DNA from: Microbacterium algeriense | GTDB taxonomy: Bacteria; Actinomycetota; Actinomycetes; Actinomycetales; Microbacteriaceae | Direction of reading: 5' to 3' | Length of the DNA stretch: 64,000 nt | Assembly: GCF_008868005.1 (NCBI RefSeq) | Contig: NZ_WAAO01000003.1 | Location: forward strand, 682,001-746,000 | Shown here: one piece after another, positions 52,395 through 61,087 of the stretch | How the letters are laid out: each line of letters begins with the position of its first letter | Position numbering within the stretch: the stretch's first letter is position 1 | The notes under the pieces: generated by a model | The model's database searches: none | Seen by the model: only the letters and a program-made list of their open reading frames with translations | Told to the model about the DNA's origin: nothing | Program-made: the position numbers and the translations under genes

Positions 52395-55300
52395 CTACGG
52401 CGTTTGGCCTCGAGCTGCGAGAAACTCCGTCGCCGTCTCAACCCGATACCGCTCGTCGACGTAGTTTGCCGGAGTGAGATTTCGGGTTACGAAGAGCGTG
52501 CTCAGGCGAAACTGCTCGCCTTCAGGCGGGTCCCCGAGTCCGAGGCGCGTCGCAATGCTCGCGACGTGGGGCGCTAGTTCGCTCTCCTTGCGGGCTAGCT
52601 GCGTGGCGTAGCAGGGCTTGGCCCCGCGGTCTCCTACCTGGTCCCGGAAGAAGGTGCGCAGTTGGCGTGCCGTCTCAGCGAATCCGTGCACCGACGCAGG
52701 ATCCTTCGCCTCGATTAACCAGATGGTGCTATCGCCAGGGCGTCCGCACACGAGGTCAACTTCGGTCGTGAGAATCGGCACGCCGAGTCGCGCGTGGTCG
52801 TTGGGTTTCACGCGGGCGACCGTGGTGTAGCCGAGTTCCTCTAGCCGGTCTTGAAGGAATCTTTCGAACCGAATATTGCGGCGCGCACGGCGATCCGCAA
52901 GCGCGTTGCTGACAGGCTGGGGAACGTCTCCCGCCCAGGGAAGAACTCCTTGGAGGAGGTGGCGGTAGTAGACCTGGAAGGACGTCAGTAAGTACTGCGG
53001 GCTGATAATGAGTCGTCCGTCCGAGTCTTGCACCAGCGGTTGCACGAGGAGCCGGTGACGCCGTGTGCGCGTTTGCCAGGGTTTCCACTCCACGGCTTGC
53101 ATCTGGACGGCCGTGCTGGTGAGCATCCGAATAGCGGCGTCAACACGCGTTCTCTGCGACTCATCCGCGTCCGGGCCCAGCGCGTCACAGACCCATGCTG
53201 TTGCCTCGGCCACGGTGACGTGCGCGGTCGTCCTGCTTGGCTCGAACGTTTCCCACTTTGCGAGGGTGGCGAGTGCGGCGAGCATGTCCTGCGACGTCGC
53301 TCCCCATGCCGGCTGGAACGCATCTTCGACGTCGTCTTCTTCGTTCGCCTGTTGCAGCGAGTCGTCGTCTTGAGTGCCGTGCAATCGGACGCTCGCAGCT
53401 GCACGGGTCAGTTCGTCGTTTCGCAGGCCCCACGCCGATGCGTCGGGATGCGGATCGTCGTCAACTGCCAGCTCGTACATCGGGCTGAGGTTGATGACTG
53501 CGGGCGCGACTTGGTGATACATCCGCTCACTCAGCGTGGTCGCGGTGAGGTACGCATCTGCGGCGGCAAGAAGACCGCTCCACTCCTGAGGAGTGATCGG
53601 CTTCACCGCCGCCGGATTGCCCAGGATGCGCAAGGCAGCCTCCACCACGATCTCGTTACACTGACGAAGCTGAAGTGTCTCCGCCGAGAGCTCGGCCGTG
53701 CGGGTGAGCGGATCCCATTCGGTCGCGAGATTCGCTGCGACTCGGGATAGATCGTCTTGCTGATGAATGGCACTGTCCATCACCCTCGCCAGCTGCTCCA
53801 TCCCCGTGAGCACCACCTCGCTCACGTCGTGTCTCTTGATTCCTTCAGTCAGGGTCTCGAGAGCAAGGGGCGCAAGATGCTCGCGGATGAGTCGATTCGC
53901 GTCGTCCGCTCGGTACTCTCCCGGTTGAACGCCGGCGTCGTGGAGTCGTCGTCCCAAAGCCGCAACCATGCGGCTCTCATCAGAGGGTCGTAGACGCCAC
54001 GGATCAGGCAGGTGATTGAGAGTGGTCCGGGCCTGCTTCATCTCCAAGATGAGAAAGGGTCTCGCTGTGCGCCACTGGTCGCGGAGCGCCGCTCCGGTGT
54101 CGATATCCATGCCGCCCGCGCGGAGCAGATCGAACACTGCATCCGCTGTTAGGAGATTCGCCGCGTGCGGATCTCCATTCGCCGAGTCTGCGAATCCCTC
54201 GACATCGATGCGCCACAAGAAGTTGACTGGTTCGTCGACGGCACGCGCGTGCGGGTCGAGATACGGCGTGACCACACCGGGCGGTTCACCCGAGACCGTT
54301 TCCGATGCGTGGAGGTAGAGGACGTATCCGGGCACATCGATCTCCTGGTGCGCGAAACGCCATCGATCACCAAGCGCAGCGAAGCCGTAGATTAGCCCGC
54401 CGCAGAAGTCGAAGAAGAACCGTCGGTGGTCGGCAGATGCTTCCTCCAGGCTCGCCCGTGCCACGGCAACGGGAGGTTCGGTGAGAGCGAGAGACCACCC
54501 GTCAACACTCGGCGCGATGTTGACACCGCGGGTGGCGTCGTACATGGGGTCACCTGCGATCATCGCGACGTTTGCGACGGGCCCCGGGGCGACTTCTGCC
54601 GCTCGGAGGTCTCGAATCGGGGGAAGCCCAACCCTGAGGAGCGCCACTTCGAGATCCGATAGCTCTACCGCTCGATCCCACTCGGCCTCGCCCGCGTGCG
54701 CTTCAAAGTAGACGGCATTGGGTACCACGCCACCCTTGAAAAAAGACTTGCCATTGGCTTTCCATGGCTCCCAGTAGTTGATCGCTTCCCATCCGAAACT
54801 CTCAGGGAAATCGGGAGCGCTCAGGTCCCGCGTGAATGCGTAGAGATCATCGTCGGACGTAGCCGTTTCCGCGATCCAGGTCAGGTCTTCGAGCGCGAGT
54901 TTTGCTTCGCCGACCGCCTGCGGCACAGCGATGTGACCGGGCGCAGCGAACACCGTCAACGGGATGACCTCCGCGCCCGGCCTGACGGTTCCTCGTCGCC
55001 CGCCCGCCATCCGCACCGGCACAGGGTCTGATTGCGACCTCACCTGTTTCGCCAGCTCCACTGAGCCGATGTATGGCGCCGGCGCGGCCCCCAGGTCGGG
55101 GACGTAGATGACTGAGACGGCGATGAAAGTGGACGGGTTCACCGGCACCAACCACTGAACGTCAATCCCGCGAAGCGGGGAATCGAGGCCTTCGCTGTTG
55201 GGAGGAGCTTCGATCAAGCTGTTGGAAAAGCGCCATAGGGACTGGCGAATCTGGTTCAGGCAAGAACTCCGGAGGGCTCGTCGTGCTTGCCCGTCCCGGT

Positions 55301-56165
55301 CGAGCGCAGACACCAGTTCTCGTACGGCATGGGCCATGATCTCTGGGATGAAAAGTGGCGGCACCCATCGATGTGCACCCGCCGAGTCAGCGAAGCGAAG
55401 GTACCTCCCGAACGGGCTGGAGAGACTCTCCGCGTCGAACGTGGCCCGACTTGCGGAGTTCGTCATCCATTCCAACGCCCTTTCATCAGCTTCACCGAGT
55501 TCGATGTGGTCGAGCGGGTTCAGGTTGAGGAGGGCCCGCGTCGCTTCGTACTCCGCGTCCGGCAGGGAGACCTCGTCGTTGAGCGCGAGGTCCGGGGCTG
55601 GTACCCATGCGTCTGCAAGGTGGCGGGCGCAGAAGTCGCCGTACTTCATCGCCACGTTCACCACGTTTGCGATGCCGAATTGAAATCGTCTGTGAAGCCG
55701 ACCGTCTACCGCTTCCGCCATTCTGAGCGCACGCGTGAGGTCGGCGACCGGCCGTTCGGTGAGGCCAGGCACCGCGCGCAGCGGCTCAGAGCCGACCGCG
55801 AGGAAGACAGTTCGAGTCGGGTCGGTGGGGATGAAATCTTCACGCGCCGGGCCGATCCCATAGGTGGTAGCCGCTAGATCGGACAGTGCTTGGATCGAAG
55901 GCAGCGGCTGGTATTCGTCTGGCGCCGGAGCGGCGGAGGCTCGTAGCGCAGCCGCGAAGCTGCTCCCCAATGTCACCGACCGATGCCTGTTGCCGGGGGA
56001 CGTGGCGGCGGCGAAAATCAGCGTCCAGAGCTCGTCCGGATCGTACGCTGAAAAGGCCAGTTCGAGTGCGTCGGGCTCCCGTCGCGCGGCGCTCACCGCC
56101 CGCGGTTGAGATCGAGACCGCTTGCTTCTCCGAGTTTTCTTGCTCTTTCCCACGCAAGCATTCAA
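52395..56165 (-). CDS. 1256-residue protein with C-terminal nuclease-like domain
   Basis: I do not recognise the family. It is a large soluble protein with no membrane helix or signal. A Lys/Arg-rich head of 25 residues is followed by about 1000 residues of mixed fold. Near residues 1095-1155 there is a PD-(D/E)xK-like pattern: Arg-Phe-Glu-Arg-Phe-Leu, then Thr-Glu-Val-Asp-Leu-Val, then Leu-Ile-Glu-Ala-Lys-Asp. This would make it a nuclease. The start is uncertain: a TTG at 56165 or a GTG at 56153, neither with a ribosome site. Its place between the NACHT gene and a RES pair suggests a defence role. Confidence 0.7.
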   Translation of the reverse strand: MNACVGKSKKTRRSKRSRSQPRAVSAARREPDALELAFSAYDPDELWTLIFAAATSPGNRHRSVTLGSSFAAALRASAAPAPDEYQPLPSIQALSDLAATTYGIGPAREDFIPTDPTRTVFLAVGSEPLRAVPGLTERPVADLTRALRMAEAVDGRLHRRFQFGIANVVNVAMKYGDFCARHLADAWVPAPDLALNDEVSLPDAEYEATRALLNLNPLDHIELGEADERALEWMTNSASRATFDAESLSSPFGRYLRFADSAGAHRWVPPLFIPEIMAHAVRELVSALDRDGQARRALRSSCLNQIRQSLWRFSNSLIEAPPNSEGLDSPLRGIDVQWLVPVNPSTFIAVSVIYVPDLGAAPAPYIGSVELAKQVRSQSDPVPVRMAGGRRGTVRPGAEVIPLTVFAAPGHIAVPQAVGEAKLALEDLTWIAETATSDDDLYAFTRDLSAPDFPESFGWEAINYWEPWKANGKSFFKGGVVPNAVYFEAHAGEAEWDRAVELSDLEVALLRVGLPPIRDLRAAEVAPGPVANVAMIAGDPMYDATRGVNIAPSVDGWSLALTEPPVAVARASLEEASADHRRFFFDFCGGLIYGFAALGDRWRFAHQEIDVPGYVLYLHASETVSGEPPGVVTPYLDPHARAVDEPVNFLWRIDVEGFADSANGDPHAANLLTADAVFDLLRAGGMDIDTGAALRDQWRTARPFLILEMKQARTTLNHLPDPWRLRPSDESRMVAALGRRLHDAGVQPGEYRADDANRLIREHLAPLALETLTEGIKRHDVSEVVLTGMEQLARVMDSAIHQQDDLSRVAANLATEWDPLTRTAELSAETLQLRQCNEIVVEAALRILGNPAAVKPITPQEWSGLLAAADAYLTATTLSERMYHQVAPAVINLSPMYELAVDDDPHPDASAWGLRNDELTRAAASVRLHGTQDDDSLQQANEEDDVEDAFQPAWGATSQDMLAALATLAKWETFEPSRTTAHVTVAEATAWVCDALGPDADESQRTRVDAAIRMLTSTAVQMQAVEWKPWQTRTRRHRLLVQPLVQDSDGRLIISPQYLLTSFQVYYRHLLQGVLPWAGDVPQPVSNALADRRARRNIRFERFLQDRLEELGYTTVARVKPNDHARLGVPILTTEVDLVCGRPGDSTIWLIEAKDPASVHGFAETARQLRTFFRDQVGDRGAKPCYATQLARKESELAPHVASIATRLGLGDPPEGEQFRLSTLFVTRNLTPANYVDERYRVETATEFLAARGQTP

Positions 56166-56344
56166 GCGTAAGCCAACGACATCCGCACTGATTACTGAGC
56201 GTTGAAAGCGTTGCGCCGGGGAGGAAGGTGGCGAAGAGTTGGGGTGCCGCCTCGAACGCGCGGACGACAGGTCTCCTTCAACGCCGCTGCTCCCGGGCCA
56301 GGGAGCTCTTGACCGCTCTCACCTCGTCACCTCGCGGGGGTGCA

Positions 56345-56378
56345 TACACGCAAAAGCGCGCGTAAGATATTGCGTGTA
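56345..56378. promoter_or_regulatory. Inverted repeat before the antitoxin gene
   Basis: TACACGCAA and TTGCGTGTA form 9-base arms with a 16-base spacer, 34 bases before the ATG at 56412. A second overlapping pair, GCGCGTA and TACGCGC, lies within and beyond it. This looks like the autoregulatory operator of the antitoxin. Confidence 0.65.
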
Positions 56379-56411
56379 CGCGCTAACCAGATGACGACAC
56401 GAGGAGGCAAG

Positions 56412-57173
56412 ATGGCCGTGAAGAAAAGTCGCACTCGTGCCGCCTCCGCTCGCGAGGCGACTGTGAACCGCGGCACAGTGACAGGTCGATTCCTCAACGG
56501 GAACCCGAAGCTCGTCGTGGCGACCAAGGCCCCCGCAAAGACCGACGTACAAGCCGGTGTCGAGCGCCTTGCGCAGGTGGCGAAGACGTCAAACGTCGAC
56601 GTATCCGTGTTCAACGCACTCATCGACGAGCTCGCCGATGCCATGACCGACCGTCAATCGACCGAGCTGGGCCTCACAGAGCAGGAAGCCAACTTCCTGA
56701 TCGAGTCTGGCGATTTCACTCCGGAGGAGCTCGCCGAGGCAGCCGCATTCGTCACCAGCGGTGGGATCGCCAAGCTCGAGCGCGAGACTCACGTGCGCGC
56801 CCTAACCAACACCTACACCGCATCCGAGGTCGCAGCGCTCCTCGGCATCGATGCCTCCAGTGTGCGTCACCGCCAGAGCAAGAACACCTTGTACGGCTTC
56901 CGGGCAGGAAGGATCCGCCTCTACCCTCGATGGCAGTTCATTTCCGGCGATAGGGTCTCGACGATCCCCCACCTCCCGCTGCTCGTCCGAGCGATCCCGT
57001 CCGACTGGGATCCGGCCGACGTCGAAGGCTTCATGACAACACCTCAAGACGACTTGCGGTCGAGCGATGAGTCTGTCGACCCCCAGGAATGGATGACGCC
57101 GATCGAGTGGCTGGCTGCCGCGAAGGATCCTGCACCCGTAGTGGACATCCTCGAAGACGCCGACATCACGTGA
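56412..57173 (+). CDS. RES-partner antitoxin
   Basis: The 253-residue protein has a basic, Thr-rich head and then a helical DNA-binding part (Tyr-Thr-Ala-Ser-Glu-Val-Ala-Ala-Leu-Leu-Gly-Ile-Asp-Ala-Ser-Ser-Val-Arg) followed by Arg-Leu-Tyr-Pro-Arg-Trp-Gln-Phe. It ends in Trp-Met-Thr-Pro-Ile-Glu-Trp-Leu, the usual end of antitoxins of RES toxins. GAGGAGG precedes the ATG at 56412. The stop overlaps the toxin start (GTGA). It should neutralise the RES protein and repress the pair through the inverted repeat upstream. Confidence 0.8.
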   Translation: MAVKKSRTRAASAREATVNRGTVTGRFLNGNPKLVVATKAPAKTDVQAGVERLAQVAKTSNVDVSVFNALIDELADAMTDRQSTELGLTEQEANFLIESGDFTPEELAEAAAFVTSGGIAKLERETHVRALTNTYTASEVAALLGIDASSVRHRQSKNTLYGFRAGRIRLYPRWQFISGDRVSTIPHLPLLVRAIPSDWDPADVEGFMTTPQDDLRSSDESVDPQEWMTPIEWLAAAKDPAPVVDILEDADIT

Positions 57174-57808
57174 GCCCGTCGAACGCGAAAGTCCCCGCAA
57201 CACCCCCGGCGCCGCTCACACTCGACGCGAGTGAGCACCTGAGATCATTCGATGGGATCCTCTGGCGGGTCTTCGCTACGAGAGGTGCTCACCCACAGGC
57301 GTGGGATGAGCTACGGCACTTCGGGCCGATCAGAACCATGCGCTTTGACCCGCATCCCGAGCCGCAGCAGCACCATGCCGATTATGGCGTGACGTACGCA
57401 GCTGCCGGATCTACAACAGCTCTCGGCGAGGTGTTTCAGAAGGGCCGACTAATCAATCGGCGCGTTCGTGGAAACACCCTCGCGGCTTGGCGGCCGACGC
57501 GTGAGCTTCGGTTACTGGATCTCACCAGCAACTGGCCCGTGATCAACGGGACGACCTCTTCGATCCAGATGGGGCCTAAGCGATACACGCGGAACTGGGC
57601 GAATGCGATCCATGACCAGCTTGGGTCGAGCATCGACGGGCTCTACCATGTGTCATCGATCGACTTCGGCCCGATGGTGACGCTGTTCTCGTCCGCCGAG
57701 GGCTCGTTCCCGCCGCTGCCGTTGGTGCACACCCGACTGGACTCATCCAGTGCGAACGTGTACCTCGCGAAAGCCGTGAAAAGGCTCGGCTACCGCGTTA
57801 AGAAATAG
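57170..57808 (+). CDS. RES-domain toxin
   Basis: The 212-residue protein contains the RES fold: Leu-Trp-Arg-Val-Phe at the start, Thr-Thr-Ala-Leu-Gly-Glu-Val-Phe in the middle and His-Val-Ser-Ser-Ile-Asp-Phe-Gly near the end carry the conserved Arg, Glu and Ser. RES toxins degrade NAD+ or attach ADP-ribose and stop growth. The GTG start overlaps the antitoxin stop. It may act as an abortive infection module in this defence cluster. Confidence 0.85.
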   Translation: MSPSNAKVPATPPAPLTLDASEHLRSFDGILWRVFATRGAHPQAWDELRHFGPIRTMRFDPHPEPQQHHADYGVTYAAAGSTTALGEVFQKGRLINRRVRGNTLAAWRPTRELRLLDLTSNWPVINGTTSSIQMGPKRYTRNWANAIHDQLGSSIDGLYHVSSIDFGPMVTLFSSAEGSFPPLPLVHTRLDSSSANVYLAKAVKRLGYRVKK

Positions 57809-57881
57809 AACCGCCCCAGGACGGCAGTCCGCGATTCTCGGATTATCAGATGACGCTCGATCCACCCGTACTCTCAGTGCT

Positions 57882-58680
57882 ATGCCAAAGCGTTCCACAT
57901 TGCAGACTCTCGGCGGTGCTGTCGAAGGATTCCGGGACTTCGCGGCGGCGATCAAGAGTGGAGTGCCCACGGTTCGAAAGGGGTCAATGGCGGAGGAAGA
58001 TCAAGCCCTCGCAGGAAACATCGTCATCCCTCATGCCATAGTCTCCGGGCTCGTCCTCACCGCTGCGGACCACGTATCCGCCTGGGCGGAGCTTGCCGCT
58101 AGCCCCGAGGAGAACGTGTTGCTCCTTCATATGCAGGCTGACTACACCTTGTTCCGTCCTGTCTTGGAGGGGCTCGCGGAGCTCATCTGGATCCTGGACG
58201 GCACCGATTCCTCGAGTCCGCAGGGCGCTCGAGATCGCCCGCATCGAGTACAGGCACGGGCTGAAGCTGACGAACGCTCTGCGCAAAGCTCAAACACCAG
58301 ATGACAGAACGGAACAAGGAATAGCCGCGCTGGGGCGTTTCCTTAGGACCACCGCGACCAACCTCGGGTCCGATCCAGAGGACGTTCTCAGTGCGCCATT
58401 GATCGATCCCTCCTCGATCACAAGGAAGATTGCGAGTCGCGTTCCAGGCCCCACGTTGCGGACCTTCAACTATTGGGCGATAACTTCGGCCCACGCGCAC
58501 GGGCAGTTCATCACCACTCTGCGCCACGCGATCGAGACGCGCCCATCTACACCTCAGATGGGCAGGACTCTGTACGAACCAGACGAGGAGTTGATCGCAG
58601 ACCTCATCGAGTTCATTGGGACGCTGCTCGAGATCGCAATCAACCTCCTTAACGAACAGGGTTACGAACTTCGACGCTAG
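57882..58680 (+). pseudogene. Hypothetical gene broken by one frameshift
   Basis: The first part, from an ATG at 57882, reads well to about 58205 (ending Leu-Ile-Trp-Ile-Leu-Asp-Gly-Thr-Asp-Ser). The sequence then continues naturally in the next frame (Arg-Val-Arg-Arg-Ala-Leu-Glu-Ile-Ala-Arg) to a stop at 58680. One extra base near 58200-58212 would explain it. The joined protein of about 265 residues is helical and soluble, with no recognised family. It lies at the edge of the defence cluster. A sequencing error cannot be excluded. Confidence 0.6.
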
Positions 58681-58836
58681 AGCTGTCCTGCTTGGCCGAT
58701 CGGGGAGCGCTGGGTCGCCGAGATGCGCGCCATGGGGATTCAGAGCTCCCTGAGGCGAGATGTCCGACCCCATCCGTATGATCGAATCAGCCCCTTCGTG
58801 AGGCGGTTCGGTGAGGGAGTGGGCTTCGCGCTTTAC

Positions 58837-58853
58837 ATCGGACTTAGTCCGAT
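58837..58853. promoter_or_regulatory. 17-bp palindrome upstream of the SDR gene
   Basis: ATCGGACT-T-AGTCCGAT has perfect 8-base arms and lies about 125 bases before the SDR start. It may be an operator. The rest of 58681-58977 contains no gene I can support, although 58690-58870 is open in one frame and may be a remnant. Confidence 0.45.
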
Positions 58854-58977
58854 TTCATCGCGATTCTGACATCTATTCACCTGAATCTACCCCTCGATCC
58901 GAGGCGTAGGCTGGAGGAAGGACGGACCGTCCGAGAAGATCTCCCGGCACCGCGCCCGTTCGGAAGTGGAGTCTCTC

Positions 58978-59730
58978 GTGGCTCAGTACGACGTCTCGAA
59001 CCGCTCGGCGATCGTGACGGGAGCAGGCAGCGGGATCGGGCGCTCGACCGCCCTCCTGCTGGCGAAGAACGGCGCGGCTGTGGTCGTGAACGACCTGAAC
59101 GCGGAGCATGCGAACGCGGTCGTCGAGGAGATCCGCGCCGCGGGCGGCACTGCAGAGGCCTCGGTCGGAGACGCGACCGACGCCACCTGGATCGCCTCCT
59201 CCGTCGAGCTCGCGAACACCCTCGCTCCGCTGCGCATCGGCGTCAACAACGCGGGCATCGGCGGCGCCAGCGCTCCCACCGCCGAATACGAGGACGACGC
59301 CTGGGACAAGGTGATCGCGATCAACCTCAACGCGGTGTTCCGCAACATGAAGGCGCAGATCCCGTCCATCCTCGCGAACGGCGGCGGTTCGGTCGTCAAC
59401 ATCGCGTCGATCCTCGGCAGCGTCGGCTTCGCGGGCTCGCCCGCCTACGTCACGGCCAAGCACGGCGTGGTCGGCATGACCAAGTCGGCAGCACTCGAGT
59501 ACTCCGCTCAGGGCGTGCGCGTGAACTCGGTCGGTCCCGGCTTCATCGACACCCCGCTGCTGGCGAACATGGGCCCCGAGGCGAAGGACTTCCTCGTGAG
59601 CAAGCACCCGATCGGTCGTCTCGGCCAGGCGGATGAGGTCGCGAACCTCGTCGCCTTCCTGGCCAGCGACGCGGCGAGCTTCATCACCGGCAGCTACCAC
59701 CTCGTGGACGGCGGCTACACGGCTCTCTGA
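58978..59730 (+). CDS. Short-chain dehydrogenase/reductase
   Basis: The 250-residue enzyme has Thr-Gly-Ala-Gly-Ser-Gly-Ile-Gly, Asn-Asn-Ala-Gly and the catalytic Ser in Ala-Ser-Ile-Leu-Gly-Ser and Tyr-Val-Thr-Ala-Lys. It is a classical SDR that oxidises or reduces an alcohol or ketone with NAD(P); the substrate is unknown. I chose the GTG at 58978 because GGAG lies six bases upstream. A GTG at 58966 is the alternative. Coding style here is like the chromosome. Confidence 0.9.
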   Translation: MAQYDVSNRSAIVTGAGSGIGRSTALLLAKNGAAVVVNDLNAEHANAVVEEIRAAGGTAEASVGDATDATWIASSVELANTLAPLRIGVNNAGIGGASAPTAEYEDDAWDKVIAINLNAVFRNMKAQIPSILANGGGSVVNIASILGSVGFAGSPAYVTAKHGVVGMTKSAALEYSAQGVRVNSVGPGFIDTPLLANMGPEAKDFLVSKHPIGRLGQADEVANLVAFLASDAASFITGSYHLVDGGYTAL

Positions 59731-59884
59731 TCCACAGACATCCGGCCAGCGGGAACCCGAATCCCGGTGGCCGGATGTCGTGTGCGGCGACGCGTCAACC
59801 CCCCGGTCGCGTCGCCTCGCACCTCACCTCGTCCGTCGCACAGCTTTGCCCGAGAGTGCGACCGGCGGGGAGGCGGGCTGAGGG

Positions 59885-60208
59885 TCAGGCGACCGCGTGC
59901 ATCCGCGGCGCGAGGCCCGACGGAGCGAGCTCCAGGTCGGTGAGGTCGAGGCCGGTCGACGTGCTCGCCGCCGCCATCATCTTGACGAGGAGCGGACGCT
60001 GGAGCTCGATGTCGTCACGGACCTCGAACCGGATCGGGATCGACGCGTGGACCCACAGGGTCTCGGAGGTTCCGCGACACGTCGGCACGGTCAGCGGAAA
60101 CGACTCCCCTCGGCGCAGCTTCGTGACCGTGACGAGCCGCAGATGCGCGAGCACCTCGTCGTCGAGTTCGAACCGTTGCGCCTCACCTGCGTAGCTGAGC
60201 TGTCCCAT
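59885..60208 (-). CDS. Small conserved Microbacteriaceae-type protein
   Basis: The 107-residue protein has Met-Gly-x-Leu-x-Tyr near the start, Asp-Asp-Glu-Val-Leu-Ala-His-Leu-Arg-Leu-Val-Thr-Val-Thr-Lys-Leu-Arg-Arg-Gly-Glu and then His-Ala-Ser-Ile-Pro-Ile-Arg-Phe. It matches my memory of a very common family of Microbacteriaceae proteins of unknown function (possibly DUF7882). GAGGAGG precedes the ATG. It follows a MarR-type gene on the same strand and may be controlled by it. Confidence 0.75.
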   Translation of the reverse strand: MGQLSYAGEAQRFELDDEVLAHLRLVTVTKLRRGESFPLTVPTCRGTSETLWVHASIPIRFEVRDDIELQRPLLVKMMAAASTSTGLDLTDLELAPSGLAPRMHAVA

Positions 60209-60252
60209 GACCCCTCCTCGTGAAAGAGATGTTATGGAAGTTAGATTACTAG

Positions 60253-60266
60253 TTTAGCTAGCTAAA
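60253..60266. promoter_or_regulatory. Palindrome between the small protein gene and marR
   Basis: TTTAGCTAGCTAAA is a perfect 14-bp palindrome about 45 bases before the 107-residue gene and directly after the MarR gene. MarR proteins bind such A/T-flanked palindromes, and a related TTATCTAGCAAAA lies upstream of the MarR gene. Confidence 0.6.
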
Positions 60267-60278
60267 TGGAAATCCGAG

Positions 60279-60722
60279 TCACTCGGACTCCGAGAGCTCC
60301 TCCGTCAGGCGTCGGAGGAACCGTGCGATGACCTCGACCTGCTCCGGAGAGAACTCGCTCTCGAGGCGTTCGATGCGCCGCGAGATGTCGTCCGCCGGCG
60401 AGGACGCATCCCGGGACGACGGACGGAGGATCTTCGAACGCGCATCGTCCGGATGCGGCGCGACGACGATCATGTCGCGGTCGGCGAGGCGACGGATCAC
60501 CGAGGTGACGGCGGCGGTGCTGACCCCGAGGTGCGCCGCGAGCGCGCCCGGCGTGACGGGTTGCTCGGCGGGCGCGGCCGAGATGTACCGCAGGGCCGCG
60601 CGATCCGTCTCGTTCGGCTGCCGCTGCGCGACGAGCCGCCGCGTCAGCTGCGCATCGACCCGGCGGAGTTCATCCACGCCCCGCGCCAGCTCCGACGTCG
60701 CGGTCTCCACCATGTTCCCCAT
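60279..60722 (-). CDS. MarR-family regulator
   Basis: The 147-residue winged-helix protein has Leu-Ala-Ala-His-Leu-Gly-Val-Ser-Thr-Ala-Ala-Val-Thr as recognition helix and the wing Arg-Asp-Met-Ile-Val-Val-x-Pro-His-Pro-Asp-Asp-Ala-Arg. The helical ends form the dimer. It likely represses the 107-residue gene downstream and itself through the TTTAGCTAGCTAAA site. The ligand is unknown. Confidence 0.9.
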   Translation of the reverse strand: MGNMVETATSELARGVDELRRVDAQLTRRLVAQRQPNETDRAALRYISAAPAEQPVTPGALAAHLGVSTAAVTSVIRRLADRDMIVVAPHPDDARSKILRPSSRDASSPADDISRRIERLESEFSPEQVEVIARFLRRLTEELSESE

Positions 60723-60847
60723 GTCACCTCTCCCGTCCCGCCGAACATGGTACCTCGCTCAGCTGGTTACTGGCTTATCTAGCAAAATTCCGGTTCGATC
60801 AGGGGCTCTCCGGGTGAGAGGATGAGAACCCGCGGCGAAAGGATGCC

Positions 60848-61087
60848 ATGTTCGAGCGAGTCAGCCTCGAAGACGCGAAGTACATCGGGTACACCGAGCT
60901 GCTCGACCAGCTGCAGGAGCAGTTCCCCGCCGTGGCGCGGCACCGGATCGAGAGCATCATCGTCGCGGAGAACGACGCGATCACCGGCGGCTTCCTCCGC
61001 ATCGTCCCGGCCGAGGTCGCAACGGGCGCGATCGAGATGCTGGAGCGGGAGCCGGTGGGCACAGGCGAAGACGGCGAGGTGGAGTGA
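60848..61087 (+). CDS. Small three-helix protein
   Basis: The 79-residue product is helical and soluble, with Phe-Pro-Ala-Val-Ala-Arg-His-Arg-Ile-Glu-Ser-Ile-Ile in the centre. The pattern resembles the three-helix-bundle segments found in the ArsC fusions, but the match is weak. AAAGGA precedes the ATG. It is coupled to the following MarR gene (TGATG) and may serve as its partner. Confidence 0.65.
   Translation: MFERVSLEDAKYIGYTELLDQLQEQFPAVARHRIESIIVAENDAITGGFLRIVPAEVATGAIEMLEREPVGTGEDGEVE

Noticed and set aside
58690..58870. Open stretch after the frameshifted gene as a separate protein
   Set aside because: No start with a ribosome site and no recognised family; kept only as a possible remnant.
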